Origin: a gamma proteobacterium symbiont of Taylorina sp. | Lineage (GTDB): Bacteria; Pseudomonadota; Gammaproteobacteria; GRL18 | NCBI GenBank assembly: GCA_025655455.1 | Contig: JAHXIV010000016.1 | Span: forward strand, 29,766 to 93,765 | Reading direction: 5' to 3' | DNA: 64,000 nucleotides | In this document: in pieces, positions 17,677 through 27,487 of the stretch | Position numbering within the stretch: the stretch's first letter is position 1 | Layout: each line of letters opens with the position of its first letter | Notes under the pieces: model-generated | Told to the model about the DNA's origin: nothing | Databases searched by the model: none | What the model saw: the letters and a program-made list of their open reading frames with translations, nothing else | Translations under genes and position numbers: made by a program

Positions 17677-19635
17677 ATGTTCAATATTAGTATTAAAGCA
17701 AAACTATACACTCTATTAGCCATTGTCATAGGAATACTCCTGCTTTCATCCATGATGACCTATCGTTCAATAACCCCTATACAGAAAGAGTGGGACTTTT
17801 ATCTTGACAATGTAGCCAAACGTCAGGGTTTATTAATGGATATTAAAGCCCAGTTCGGCTTTGGCGGCACCATACATAATTTTAAAAATTACATATTACG
17901 CGGTACAGAAAAATATTATGACCGTCTTGACAATGACTTTAGAAAACTCAATCAGGCTATTAATGCTTATTTAAATTTATCCGATATCAGCCATACTGAA
18001 AAACAGGCCTTAAACGATATAAAATCAGTTGTCGAGGCTTATAAAGCCCAAACAACGATTGCCCATCAATTAATTAATGACGGGAAAAAAGCTGAAGAAG
18101 TGGATACCATAGTTAAAGTCAATGATAACCCGGCTTTTAAAGCTTTTGTTGTATTAGATGAAGCCTACAATGAGTTAACCAGTACGGCATCAATCAATTT
18201 AACACAAGACATTGATACAACAATTTCCTCTGTCATATGGGCATCATTGATTCTAATTCTGATTATTGCCGCATCAATCTTTTTACTTACCAGAGTCATT
18301 GTCCGACGCCTGCATGATGTACAGCAGACATTACATGATATTGAAGACACTAATGATATCGGAATACGTCTTGAGACTGAACAAAATGACGAAATCAGTA
18401 ATGTATTTAACTCCCTGAATAAGCTGCTGGACAGTTTTGGTATCATGATTAAAAATATTATCAGCGCTTCGGTAGAGGTGGGTATTGAATCTTCCAATCA
18501 GGCCGCTATTGTCGAACAAACAGTTAAAGGCGTTCATCAGCAAACTCAAAAAATCAGCCTGGCCACAGAATCCATGCAGCACATGAGTGAAACCGTACAA
18601 AATGTATCAATTAATGCGGAACAGGCGGTCTCAGCAGCTCAATTAGCTTCTGAGGGTATTGCAATCGGCAGCCAGCAAATGTCGAAAATGATTCAAACCA
18701 TGACAAATTTAAGTCAGAGTATTGAATCAGCCAGTCAAACTATTTCACAATTAGAACAGGAAAGTCAGCAGATCAGTTCTGTTTTAGAGGTCATTCATGC
18801 AATATCGGAGCAAACTAATTTATTAGCTCTCAATGCAGCCATTGAGGCTGCACGGGCAGGTGAACAGGGTCGGGGTTTTGCCGTGGTCGCTGATGAAGTA
18901 CGCGCTCTGGCTGCCCGGACAAAAGATTCGACCGATGAAATCAGGCAAATGATAGAACGCTTGCAAAATCAGGTAAAAAGCGCTGTAAAAGTCATGGACA
19001 CCAGTCGACAAAATACCAGTGACAGCTCTATTCAGGCCAGTGAAACCGGCAGTACCCTGAATAAAGTTTCCAGTGATATTAGTGATATGTCTCAATCCAT
19101 GAGCCAAATTGCCACCACATCAGGTGAGCAGTTTCAGGTTTCATTACAAATGGGAGAGTATATTACTGCCATTTCAGAAGTCGCTGTCAATACAGCTCAA
19201 TTTGCAGATGACACACTCATTGCCACCGGACATATCGGAGAAAAAACAGAGCAGCTTCGTCAAGCAGCTACCCAGTTTAAAATTAATGACAATATCAGTC
19301 AGCTGGAGCAGGCAAAAGCAGCACATCTGGCCTGGAGAAGTAAATTAATGTCCTATCTCAGTGGCAAACTGACCATTGATAGTCAGCAATTAAATTCTCA
19401 TCGGGACTGTATTTTAGGGCAATGGTATTACAACGAGGGCCTGCAGCAGTTTAGCCATATTCCTGAGATGAAAGAGCTGGAACCACCTCATGAAGCAATC
19501 CACCGGGTCATTCATGATGTGATAAAATTAAAGACTGATGGAAACAATGAAAAGGCCATGCAGGAATTTGAAAAAATCACTCCGCTTTCGCAACAGATTG
19601 TAACGATTATTGACCAGATTATTAATAAGATATAA
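17677..19635 (+). CDS. Methyl-accepting chemotaxis protein with C-terminal CZB zinc domain
   Basis: A 652-residue chemoreceptor: TM1 (about 10-28), a periplasmic helical bundle (about 30-185), TM2 (about 186-208), HAMP, and the signalling hairpin with the conserved tip [20 protein letters not shown]. The C-terminal 110 residues form a CZB domain: [18 protein letters not shown] (Cys ligand) and [11 protein letters not shown] (His ligands), which binds zinc and can sense zinc or hypochlorite-type oxidants. The sigma-28-like promoter upstream supports flagellar co-regulation. The ATG at 17677 is chosen because TM1 starts directly after it. No CheA or CheW is in the window. Confidence 0.93.
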   Translation: MFNISIKAKLYTLLAIVIGILLLSSMMTYRSITPIQKEWDFYLDNVAKRQGLLMDIKAQFGFGGTIHNFKNYILRGTEKYYDRLDNDFRKLNQAINAYLNLSDISHTEKQALNDIKSVVEAYKAQTTIAHQLINDGKKAEEVDTIVKVNDNPAFKAFVVLDEAYNELTSTASINLTQDIDTTISSVIWASLILILIIAASIFLLTRVIVRRLHDVQQTLHDIEDTNDIGIRLETEQNDEISNVFNSLNKLLDSFGIMIKNIISASVEVGIESSNQAAIVEQTVKGVHQQTQKISLATESMQHMSETVQNVSINAEQAVSAAQLASEGIAIGSQQMSKMIQTMTNLSQSIESASQTISQLEQESQQISSVLEVIHAISEQTNLLALNAAIEAARAGEQGRGFAVVADEVRALAARTKDSTDEIRQMIERLQNQVKSAVKVMDTSRQNTSDSSIQASETGSTLNKVSSDISDMSQSMSQIATTSGEQFQVSLQMGEYITAISEVAVNTAQFADDTLIATGHIGEKTEQLRQAATQFKINDNISQLEQAKAAHLAWRSKLMSYLSGKLTIDSQQLNSHRDCILGQWYYNEGLQQFSHIPEMKELEPPHEAIHRVIHDVIKLKTDGNNEKAMQEFEKITPLSQQIVTIIDQIINKI

Positions 19636-19686
19636 ACCCATAATCCAAATCATTGCCAAATAAATTATCGAGATATTAGTTAGAAA

Positions 19687-22422
19687 ATGAAAATTTCTAT
19701 TATATGGCGACTCATTGTTAGTTTTAGTATTTTAATTGCCCTTACCTCTTTTTTAGGTTGGAAAAACCTGAAGGTTATGAATGATCTGAGCTTTCAAACT
19801 AAACAAATGTATGAACATCCTTTTGTTGTCAGTAACCAGAGCCGTAACATTGCTATTAACATCCTTAAAGTCAGTAATTTATTTGAAAAAGCACTACGTA
19901 GTAAGAAACAGAGTGAAATCTTTATAATTGATGCTGAACTTAATATGGCGCTTAAAAATCTTCAGTCACATACTAAAACAATTGATAATGAATTGTTAGG
20001 TGATAGAACAGTTTTAAATTCATATTTAGACGGGTATGAAAACTGGATCGTGTCAGAGCAGAAATTATTGAGTCTATTAAAATCAGGAGAGTTTGATAAA
20101 GCACTATATACTTTCAATAATGAATATAGTCAAAATGAAAAAGCCATTTTAAAAAATATAACAGCATTAGGTCGCCATGCGGATGGATTTGCCAGGAAAT
20201 TTTTTGATGCCAGTCAGTTAAATGTAAAAGATGCGATTTGGAGTTCTATTTTTATTTTAGGCATTATTAGTGTTTCAGCTATTATTTTTGTCTGGCTTAT
20301 GATTATCTGGCTTATTCGACCAATTAAAGATCTTAAGTTTATTATAGAAAATATCGCTATTGGTGATACCTCACACCAGGTTTCTGGAATTTATCGTAGT
20401 GATGAGTTAGGCGACATTAGCCGTTCTATTGCTAATTTAAGCAAAAATATTGAATCTATCACCACTCATGCCCAGCATATTGCTGATGGTGATTATACGA
20501 TAAAACTAACACCAAAGTCTGATAGAGATCAGTTAGCACTGGCCATGCAGACAATGACAAAAAATCTACGTGAAATATCAGAGCATAATAATAAAGTAGA
20601 ATGGTTACAGCATGGTGCGGTGGATATTGCAAATGTATTAAGAGATGATAAGAGTCTTGATGAATTCAGTGAAAATCTCCTTAAAGTTATTGTTGAATAT
20701 ACATCAGCTCAAATGGGCACACTATACACTTATATTGAGAATTCATCTGAAAATTGTTTACAGTTAAATGCTACTTATGCCTGTCTGCGACAAAACAATT
20801 TAGACACAAATATTAAGATAGGTGATGGTATTGTAGGACAAGCGGCTAAGGAAGGAAAAATCATTGTATTAGAATCACTGCCTGAAGATTATATGCAGAT
20901 TAAATCCAGCATAGGTCAACGTACTCCAGATAATTTAATTGTTATCCCCTTTTTATTTCAGGAACAATTGCGAGGAGTCATTGAGCTGGGATATTTTGGT
21001 AAAATCAATGTTCAAAGTATTGAGCTGTTAGAAAATATAAGAAAGAGTATCGGCATTGCTTATGAGAATATTTTTTCTAAAGTGAAACTCAATAATGCAC
21101 TCAATGAGTCACAATCTATTTATAAAACATTACAGGCACAGGAAGAAGAGTTAAAAGTGACTAATGTACAATTAGTTAAACAAAGTTCAGAGTTAAAAAA
21201 GAGAGCAAGAGAGATCGAAGATTCAAGCAAATATAAGTCAGAATTTTTAGCCAATATGAGCCATGAACTTCGTACTCCACTCAATAGTTTACTGCTTCTT
21301 TCACAATCACTGGTCAATAATGATGAGAGTAACCTGAGTGAAGATGAAGTTGATTCGGTGCAAGTAATACATGATAGCGGTCAGCATTTACTCTCTTTAA
21401 TTAATGATATATTAGATATTTCAAAAGTTGAAGCAGGTCAGATGGTTCTCCATAGTGAGTCTATTGAAGTCAGTGATCTTATCAATTCACTCAATCAACG
21501 CTTTGTTCATATGGCACAAGACAAAAATATTACCTTTGATTTTACTATAGAAGAGAACACACCTGCATATTTTTCCAGTGATCGAACAAAAGTTGAGCAA
21601 ATATTGACCAACCTTATTGGTAACGCCATCAAATTTACCAGTGATGGCAGAGTATGTTTATCCATTGCTAAAGACAATCATAATCTTGTTTTCAAAGTTA
21701 CTGATACGGGTATTGGAATAATAAAAGATAAACAGACAACAATTTTTGAGGCATTTAAACAAATTGATGGTTCAACGACAAGAAATTATGGCGGCACAGG
21801 TTTAGGGCTTTCTATTGTCACAAAATTTACACATTTACTAAAAGGTGATATTAGTATTGATAGTGATTTAGGACGAGGGAGTACTTTTACGCTAACAATA
21901 CCCTATTTAACAGCAGCAGATATGAAATTTGACATAAAAAAAACAGAGAGGAAAAGAGATAATTACTTAACTGGCAATAAAGCCGGTTTGATCACCCGGA
22001 AACAAGAAATACCATCCATTAATTCTTCTGACTTAAACAATAAAACAGTACTAATCGTGGATGATGATATTCGTAATGTTTTTTCGTTAGCCACTATTCT
22101 TCGAAAAAACAAACTGAATGTTCAGTTAGCATCCACTGGTGAAAAGGCCTTAAATATTTTAACTAAAAAAGCAGATATTGATATTATACTTATGGATATT
22201 ATGATGCCGGAGATGGATGGTTATGAAACTACACAAAAAATTCGCCGACAGGAAGCTTATCAAGAGATACCTATACTTGCTTTAACAGCCAATGCAATGA
22301 AAGGTGATAAAGAAAAATGTTTAGCATCAGGTGCTAATGATTATCTATCTAAACCAGTAGATATTAAGCAGTTGTTAGTCATGATGCAGAAGTGGTTATT
22401 AGAGCCTGGTGATATCAATTAA
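19687..22422 (+). CDS. Hybrid sensor histidine kinase (4HB-HAMP-GAF-HisKA-HATPase-REC)
   Basis: A 911-residue membrane kinase. TM1 (about 7-24), a helical periplasmic sensor like the MCP four-helix bundle (about 30-180), TM2 (about 183-210), HAMP (about 210-265), a second HAMP-like segment, GAF (about 320-460), HisKA with the phospho-His in FLANMSHELRTPLNS, HATPase with the N, G1 and G2 boxes (NLIGNAIKFT, DTGIGI, GGTGLGLSI), and a C-terminal receiver (VDDD, ILMDIMMPEMDG, LTANAM, SKP). It follows the MCP by 51 bp and precedes another kinase by about 32 bp, so the three are probably co-transcribed. The signal is unknown. Confidence 0.93.
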   Translation: MKISIIWRLIVSFSILIALTSFLGWKNLKVMNDLSFQTKQMYEHPFVVSNQSRNIAINILKVSNLFEKALRSKKQSEIFIIDAELNMALKNLQSHTKTIDNELLGDRTVLNSYLDGYENWIVSEQKLLSLLKSGEFDKALYTFNNEYSQNEKAILKNITALGRHADGFARKFFDASQLNVKDAIWSSIFILGIISVSAIIFVWLMIIWLIRPIKDLKFIIENIAIGDTSHQVSGIYRSDELGDISRSIANLSKNIESITTHAQHIADGDYTIKLTPKSDRDQLALAMQTMTKNLREISEHNNKVEWLQHGAVDIANVLRDDKSLDEFSENLLKVIVEYTSAQMGTLYTYIENSSENCLQLNATYACLRQNNLDTNIKIGDGIVGQAAKEGKIIVLESLPEDYMQIKSSIGQRTPDNLIVIPFLFQEQLRGVIELGYFGKINVQSIELLENIRKSIGIAYENIFSKVKLNNALNESQSIYKTLQAQEEELKVTNVQLVKQSSELKKRAREIEDSSKYKSEFLANMSHELRTPLNSLLLLSQSLVNNDESNLSEDEVDSVQVIHDSGQHLLSLINDILDISKVEAGQMVLHSESIEVSDLINSLNQRFVHMAQDKNITFDFTIEENTPAYFSSDRTKVEQILTNLIGNAIKFTSDGRVCLSIAKDNHNLVFKVTDTGIGIIKDKQTTIFEAFKQIDGSTTRNYGGTGLGLSIVTKFTHLLKGDISIDSDLGRGSTFTLTIPYLTAADMKFDIKKTERKRDNYLTGNKAGLITRKQEIPSINSSDLNNKTVLIVDDDIRNVFSLATILRKNKLNVQLASTGEKALNILTKKADIDIILMDIMMPEMDGYETTQKIRRQEAYQEIPILALTANAMKGDKEKCLASGANDYLSKPVDIKQLLVMMQKWLLEPGDIN

Positions 22423-22469
22423 TTATTTAAATTTTTAAACAATTAGGTACTTATATGGAGATATCCATT

Positions 22470-23687
22470 ATGAATAGCAATATTTTCTTATCAAACAAAC
22501 CATCATTACTCATTGTTGATGATGATGAAAGAAATCTTAAGACAACTCAAAAGGTTTTACAAAAACTGGATATCATTATACATACAGCTATTTCTGGAGA
22601 GGAAGCATTAACTCATATTATTAATACAAAATACTTTCTAATTCTAATGGATGTGCAAATGCCTGATATGGATGGTTTTGAGACACTCAGACTCATCCGA
22701 AGTCACGATGATTTTAAATATATTCCAGTCATTTTTTTAACAGCGATTAACAAGGAGGATAAATATGTTAAAAAAGGATATAAAGAAGGTGCTGTTGATT
22801 ATATTTTCAAACCATTTAATGTGGAAATACTCATCAGTAAAATCAATATTTTTTTACAGATATATATTCAAAAACAAAGTATTTCTCAACACACACAACT
22901 CCTTGAAGAACTGGTACAAGATAGAATCAAAGCAGAAGATAAAGCATATAAAGCACAAGAGATTGCTGAGTATGCCAATCAATGTAAATCAGAATTTTTA
23001 TCCAACATGAGTCATGAGTTGAGAACACCTCTCAATGCAATTCTTGGCTTTAGTCAGTTATTACAACTAAATGATGATAACCTTAATCAGGAACAACAAG
23101 CTAATGTAAATGAAATTTTATCAGCTGGTAAGCATTTATTGGGGCTTATTGATGAGATTTTAAATTTATCTCAAATTGAATCTGGAAAAATAGAAATATT
23201 AATAGAAGAGGTTGATCTTGATGATGTGCTGAAACAATGTTTGTCATTAATAAAACCTCAGATTGATAAACAGCAACTCGAATTAATCGATAACATTAGT
23301 AATAAAGAATATAGAATTCAAGCAGATTTTCTTCGCATAAAACAAGTTTTACTAAACCTTTTATCCAATGCAATAAAATATAATAGTGAGCACGGTCATA
23401 TCATACTGGATAGTGAAATAATTAATACATCCAGGGAATCACAGGGCAAGCAAAGTCTACGAATTAGTGTGACCGATAAGGGTGATGGTTTATCAAAAGA
23501 GGATATTGCCAGATTATTTTCTCCCTTTGTTCGGTTCAATGTAAAAGTTCATATAGAAGGCACAGGAATCGGCCTGGTCATCACTAAAAAGTTGGTTGAG
23601 CTTATGGATGGAAGTATTGGCATCACCAGCGCTGTAGGAGAAGGCAGCACTTTTTGGGTTGAGTTGCCATTGAGCTGTAATAAGTAA
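22470..23687 (+). CDS. REC-HisKA-HATPase hybrid kinase, soluble
   Basis: About 405 residues with no membrane segment. An N-terminal receiver (LLIVDDDERN, LILMDVQMPDMDG, FLTAI, KPF) is joined by a coiled coil to HisKA (FLSNMSHELRTPLNAILGFSQ) and HATPase (NLLSNAIKYN, DKGDGLS, GTGIGLVI). It can accept a phosphoryl group, perhaps from the neighbouring hybrid kinase, and has its own kinase core. I prefer ATG 22470, which has GGAG 9 nt upstream; an in-frame ATG at 22455 would add 5 residues. It converges on polA with 15 bp between the two stops. Confidence 0.9.
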   Translation: MNSNIFLSNKPSLLIVDDDERNLKTTQKVLQKLDIIIHTAISGEEALTHIINTKYFLILMDVQMPDMDGFETLRLIRSHDDFKYIPVIFLTAINKEDKYVKKGYKEGAVDYIFKPFNVEILISKINIFLQIYIQKQSISQHTQLLEELVQDRIKAEDKAYKAQEIAEYANQCKSEFLSNMSHELRTPLNAILGFSQLLQLNDDNLNQEQQANVNEILSAGKHLLGLIDEILNLSQIESGKIEILIEEVDLDDVLKQCLSLIKPQIDKQQLELIDNISNKEYRIQADFLRIKQVLLNLLSNAIKYNSEHGHIILDSEIINTSRESQGKQSLRISVTDKGDGLSKEDIARLFSPFVRFNVKVHIEGTGIGLVITKKLVELMDGSIGITSAVGEGSTFWVELPLSCNK

Positions 23688-23702
23688 AGTAATCAAATAT
23701 AG

Positions 23703-26483
23703 CTAATGTGCCTCATCCCAATTATCACCAATCCCTGCTTCTACAATAAGTGGTACTTTAAGCTGAGCGGCATTGCTCATAATTGTAGTAATTTTTGCAA
23801 CAGACTGCTCAAGTATCATTTCAGGCACTTCAAAAACCAGTTCATCATGCACTTGCATGGTCATCAGTATTCCCGCAAAGGGTGCGCCTGAAACGGCTTC
23901 ATTGATCAGCCATTGATCCATATCCAGCATTGCCCGTTTAATAATATCTGCTGCACTACCCTGCATCGGGGCATTAATTGCACTGCGCTCTGCATATTGA
24001 CGACGCTGGCCATTGCTTGAATTAATCTCAGGAATATAGAGTCGACGACCAAATACCGTTTCAACATAACCCTGTTCTTTTGCTAATTCACGCATACTAT
24101 CCATATAGATTTTAACACCCGGATAACGATCGAAATAACGATTAATATAACCCTGTGCATCCCCACGGCTGATATCCAACTGTTTAGCCAGGCCAAAAGC
24201 TGACATACCATAAATCAGACCAAAGTTGATAGCTTTGGCACTACGCCTTTGTTCTATGCTAACCGATTCAACATCCACTGAAAAAACTTCTGCTGCAGTA
24301 GCCTTATGTACATCTATGCCTTGCTCAAAAGCATTGAGTAAGCCTGTATCTTCTGAAAGATGAGCCATAATACGTAATTCAATCTGAGAGTAATCTGCTG
24401 CAACAATTTTTTTACCCGGGGGAGCAATAAATGCCTGGCGTATTTTTCGTCCCTGCGCTGAACGAATGGGAATATTCTGCAAGTTGGGATCCGTCGATGA
24501 TAAACGCCCCGTAACCGCCACAGCCTGATTATAAGAAGTATGTACCCGGCCGGTCTTTACATTTATCTGCAGCGGTAATTTATCAGTATAAGTTGATTTG
24601 AGTTTTGCCAGAGAACGATGTTCTAATATGAGCTTCGGCATCGGATAATCCAGTGCCAGCTCTTGCAAGACTGATTCAGCAGTTGAAGGCTGTCCTTTAG
24701 GTGTCTTTGATTTAACCGGCAATGCCATTTTTTCAAATAAAATATGTTGAATTTGCTTGGGTGATGCCATATTGAAAGTTTCATCAGCCATTGCAAATGC
24801 CTGTTTTTCAATCTCTTTTATTTTGTGTGCAATATCCTGACTTTGTTGTTGTAATAAAGCGGCATCAACTAAAACACCATTGCGTTCAATACGTGACAAC
24901 ACGGATAACAGCGGTAATTCCACTGTCTGAAATAGTTTTTTCAAACTCGCTTGTTTCTGTAGTTTTGGCCATAAGGTCTCATGCAAACGCAAGGTAATAT
25001 CAGCATCTTCTGCAGCATAGGGAGCAGCCTGAGCGACGGACACTTCATCAAAACGTAATTGTTTAGCACCCTTGCCGGCAACCTCTTCATATTTTGTAGT
25101 TTGATAGGTCAGATATTTCAATGCCAGAGCATCCATATTATGCCGTGTTGCTGTACTGTCTAAAACATAGGATTCCAACATGGTATCAAAGGCAATCCCT
25201 TGTAAATCAACATCATGATTAAGCAACACATTTCGATCATACTTTAGATTTTGCCCTACTTTGGCTTTTTCAGGATTTTCAAGCAGAGGCTTCAGACGCA
25301 GCAGAATATCTTGTCGATCCAATTGCTCAGGACATTCCACATCTTTATGGATGAATGGAACATAGGCAGCCTGACCACTTTCAACAGCAAAGGAAACACC
25401 GACAATTTCTGCCTGCATAGAGTCCAGAGAGGTCGTTTCTGTATCAAAGGCAAAGAGTTCAGAGCATTGTAATTTCCTTTCCCAAAGATCAAAGGTTTGC
25501 CAATCTGTAATGGTGGTATAGTGACCTCTGGTATCATTTTGAGGTTGCGGATCTTCATCCATAAGTAAGTCTTGCTGCGTTCCTGCAAATTCTTTAGTCA
25601 GTAATTGTGATAACCATGTTTTAAATTCCAGTTCACTATATAATAATTTTAATTGTTCATTGTCCGCTGGAACTAAACACAACTGTGCAATGCTTTCATC
25701 CAGTTCAACATCCAGTTTAATAGTGACGAGTTGGTAGGAGAGTTTCAATTGTTCAAGCGAGTTACGCAGATTCTCCCCCACTTTTCCTTTAAATTGTTCT
25801 GCATGATTAATAATATTATCAACACTATGAAACTCTGACAACCATTTCACAGCTGTTTTAGGGCCAACTTTAGCTACTCCGGGCACATTATCAGAGGTAT
25901 CACCAATTAAAGATAAATAGTCGATAATCTGCTCTGGATTAACACCAAATTTTTTATTAACTCCGGCAATATCCATAATTTGATTTTTCATGGTATCCAC
26001 TAAAGAAACCTGCTCATTCACCAGTTGAGCCATATCCTTATCACCGGTAGAAATAATGACTTCAAGCCCCTGTTCTACAGCCTGGACAGCCAGAGTCCCA
26101 ATCACATCATCCGCCTCCACACCCGGCACGGCAATTAAAGGAAAGCCCAGCGCCTTAATCAGCTGATGTAAAGGCTGAATCTGAGCGCGTAAATCATCCG
26201 GCATTGAGGGACGATTTGCCTTGTATTCAGCATACATTTCGTCGCGAAAGGTTTTTCCTTTTGCATCAAAGATCACCGCTACTCTTTGTGTTGGATAATC
26301 ATTGAGTAAGCGTTTCAACATATTCACTACGCCATAAATTGCGCCAGTTGCAAGACCTTTGGAATTAGTTAATTCCGGCATAGCATGAAAAGCCCTGTAC
26401 AGATAGGAAGATCCATCCACCAGCACCAGTTGCTTCTCTTTCGTATTGCTTTTTTTATTACTTGCTATTGATTGTATAGGCAT
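23703..26483 (-). CDS. polA: DNA polymerase I
   Basis: A 926-residue complete Pol I. The N-terminal 5'-3' exonuclease (FEN-type) domain opens with VLVDGSSYLYRAFHAMP; the 3'-5' exonuclease is intact (DTETTSLD, GQNLKYDRN, YAAEDAD), so proofreading is expected; polymerase motifs A (DYSQIELRIMAHLSE), B (RRSAKAINFGLIYG) and C (QVHDELVFEV) are all present. It acts in Okazaki-fragment maturation and repair synthesis. The length matches the gammaproteobacterial norm of about 920-930. Gene order polA near a DUF2782 gene recalls pseudomonads, although here about 8 kb lies between them. Confidence 0.98.
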   Translation of the reverse strand: MPIQSIASNKKSNTKEKQLVLVDGSSYLYRAFHAMPELTNSKGLATGAIYGVVNMLKRLLNDYPTQRVAVIFDAKGKTFRDEMYAEYKANRPSMPDDLRAQIQPLHQLIKALGFPLIAVPGVEADDVIGTLAVQAVEQGLEVIISTGDKDMAQLVNEQVSLVDTMKNQIMDIAGVNKKFGVNPEQIIDYLSLIGDTSDNVPGVAKVGPKTAVKWLSEFHSVDNIINHAEQFKGKVGENLRNSLEQLKLSYQLVTIKLDVELDESIAQLCLVPADNEQLKLLYSELEFKTWLSQLLTKEFAGTQQDLLMDEDPQPQNDTRGHYTTITDWQTFDLWERKLQCSELFAFDTETTSLDSMQAEIVGVSFAVESGQAAYVPFIHKDVECPEQLDRQDILLRLKPLLENPEKAKVGQNLKYDRNVLLNHDVDLQGIAFDTMLESYVLDSTATRHNMDALALKYLTYQTTKYEEVAGKGAKQLRFDEVSVAQAAPYAAEDADITLRLHETLWPKLQKQASLKKLFQTVELPLLSVLSRIERNGVLVDAALLQQQSQDIAHKIKEIEKQAFAMADETFNMASPKQIQHILFEKMALPVKSKTPKGQPSTAESVLQELALDYPMPKLILEHRSLAKLKSTYTDKLPLQINVKTGRVHTSYNQAVAVTGRLSSTDPNLQNIPIRSAQGRKIRQAFIAPPGKKIVAADYSQIELRIMAHLSEDTGLLNAFEQGIDVHKATAAEVFSVDVESVSIEQRRSAKAINFGLIYGMSAFGLAKQLDISRGDAQGYINRYFDRYPGVKIYMDSMRELAKEQGYVETVFGRRLYIPEINSSNGQRRQYAERSAINAPMQGSAADIIKRAMLDMDQWLINEAVSGAPFAGILMTMQVHDELVFEVPEMILEQSVAKITTIMSNAAQLKVPLIVEAGIGDNWDEAH

Positions 26484-26549
26484 TGACTGTACCAGCTTCC
26501 TTAGGGACTTGTTTTTCTGAAGGTGCTAAGCATAACACGAGCTGAGTTA

Positions 26550-27242
26550 TTATATCTCTAGTTTATTTTCATCAACTTGAGCATGATTATTTTCCAGCAG
26601 TTTTAACCAACCATTACGTTTAAATTCAGCAGTAACCTTACTGGCACTTTCCGTGGTAATTCCCAATATATTCCCAATATCTTCACGTGTCGGCATATAA
26701 AAGGTATCATCCAGTGAATTTTTCGAAAGTAGAAGTAATAAGCGTGAGACTCGTGTTCTGATTTTTCCTGTTGACAATTGTGTTATCCAGAGATCAGCCA
26801 TATTAAGCATTTTCTGCCAACGGGCGATTAATGCATTATGGATTCCAGGGCTGTTCTGCTGCAGCAGTGTGATAACAGAATGAGGAATGCGACAAAGCTG
26901 AACAGGATCAAGAGTAATTGCTTTATGCTCTGCCACTTGTGTATTCAAACTTTCAATACCCAGCAGTTCACCCTGACCTAAAATTCGTACAATTCTTAAA
27001 TTTCCATCCGGCAGATATTGTACCAATTTGACCAGACCACTGCGAATAGTATAGACAAATTCCATATGATCACTTTGACCATAGACGATAGATCCGGGTT
27101 TATAACTGATGTCATCAATTGGCTGGTGTATTTGATCAAAATCTGACTTTTGTAAATCTGAAAATAAAACCAGATGACGAATTGCACAATTTTCGCAACG
27201 TTCAGCTCCCTTCCAGGCATTTCCAATTTGAGTGGTTTTCAT
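26550..27242 (-). CDS. Crp/Fnr-family transcriptional regulator
   Basis: A 230-residue regulator: cyclic-nucleotide-binding-type beta-roll (about 30-145), dimerisation helix, and Crp-type HTH (MPTREDIGNILGITTESASK). The N-terminus has CENC (residues 16-19), reminiscent of the Fnr cluster region, but the third N-terminal cysteine of Fnr is absent (HLVLF stands where LCLPF would be), so a full 4Fe-4S site is doubtful. It diverges from the multiheme cytochrome genes across 245 bp, and an Fnr-like dyad lies 17-30 bp upstream of its start. Control of the cytochrome cluster by oxygen, NO or redox state is likely but inferred. Confidence 0.9.
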   Translation of the reverse strand: MKTTQIGNAWKGAERCENCAIRHLVLFSDLQKSDFDQIHQPIDDISYKPGSIVYGQSDHMEFVYTIRSGLVKLVQYLPDGNLRIVRILGQGELLGIESLNTQVAEHKAITLDPVQLCRIPHSVITLLQQNSPGIHNALIARWQKMLNMADLWITQLSTGKIRTRVSRLLLLLSKNSLDDTFYMPTREDIGNILGITTESASKVTAEFKRNGWLKLLENNHAQVDENKLEI

Positions 27243-27258
27243 AGTTTATTCATTATAA

Positions 27259-27272
27259 TTGAAATTTTTCAA
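27259..27272. promoter_or_regulatory. Fnr-like dyad TTGAA-N4-TTCAA
   Basis: A perfect 5-bp inverted repeat with 4-nt spacer, the geometry of the Fnr/Crp consensus TTGAT-N4-ATCAA with the inner base changed. It lies just upstream of the Crp/Fnr gene, so autoregulation or control of the divergent cytochrome genes is plausible. Confidence 0.55.
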
Positions 27273-27437
27273 TGTAATTTTATTTTTTTATAAATAGAAT
27301 TACCTGAATTGTCTTTATTTTATGTTTTTTCACGTATAAACTGAACATAATAACAAAAATAACCAATAAAAATAATAAATGTATTAGCAATCCTACTATT
27401 TATGCCAATACTAAAAATTTAAATAATAATAAAACGC

Positions 27438-27462
27438 CCAATCTTTTTTGTTATGAGATTGG
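27438..27462 (+). promoter_or_regulatory. Hairpin in the leader of the pentaheme cytochrome gene
   Basis: CCAATCT (27438-27444) and AGATTGG (27456-27462) pair perfectly across an 11-nt loop, ending 25 nt before the ATG. The Shine-Dalgarno AAAGGGG (27476-27482) is left free. A 5' stability or translation-tuning element, or an operator half-site pair, is possible. Confidence 0.4.
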
Positions 27463-27487
27463 AAATATTTTATCAAAGGGGAAAAAG

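Noticed and set aside
17531..17719. 62-codon frame upstream of the chemoreceptor
   Set aside because: It starts inside the inverted repeat, covers the sigma-28 promoter and overlaps the MCP start in another frame.
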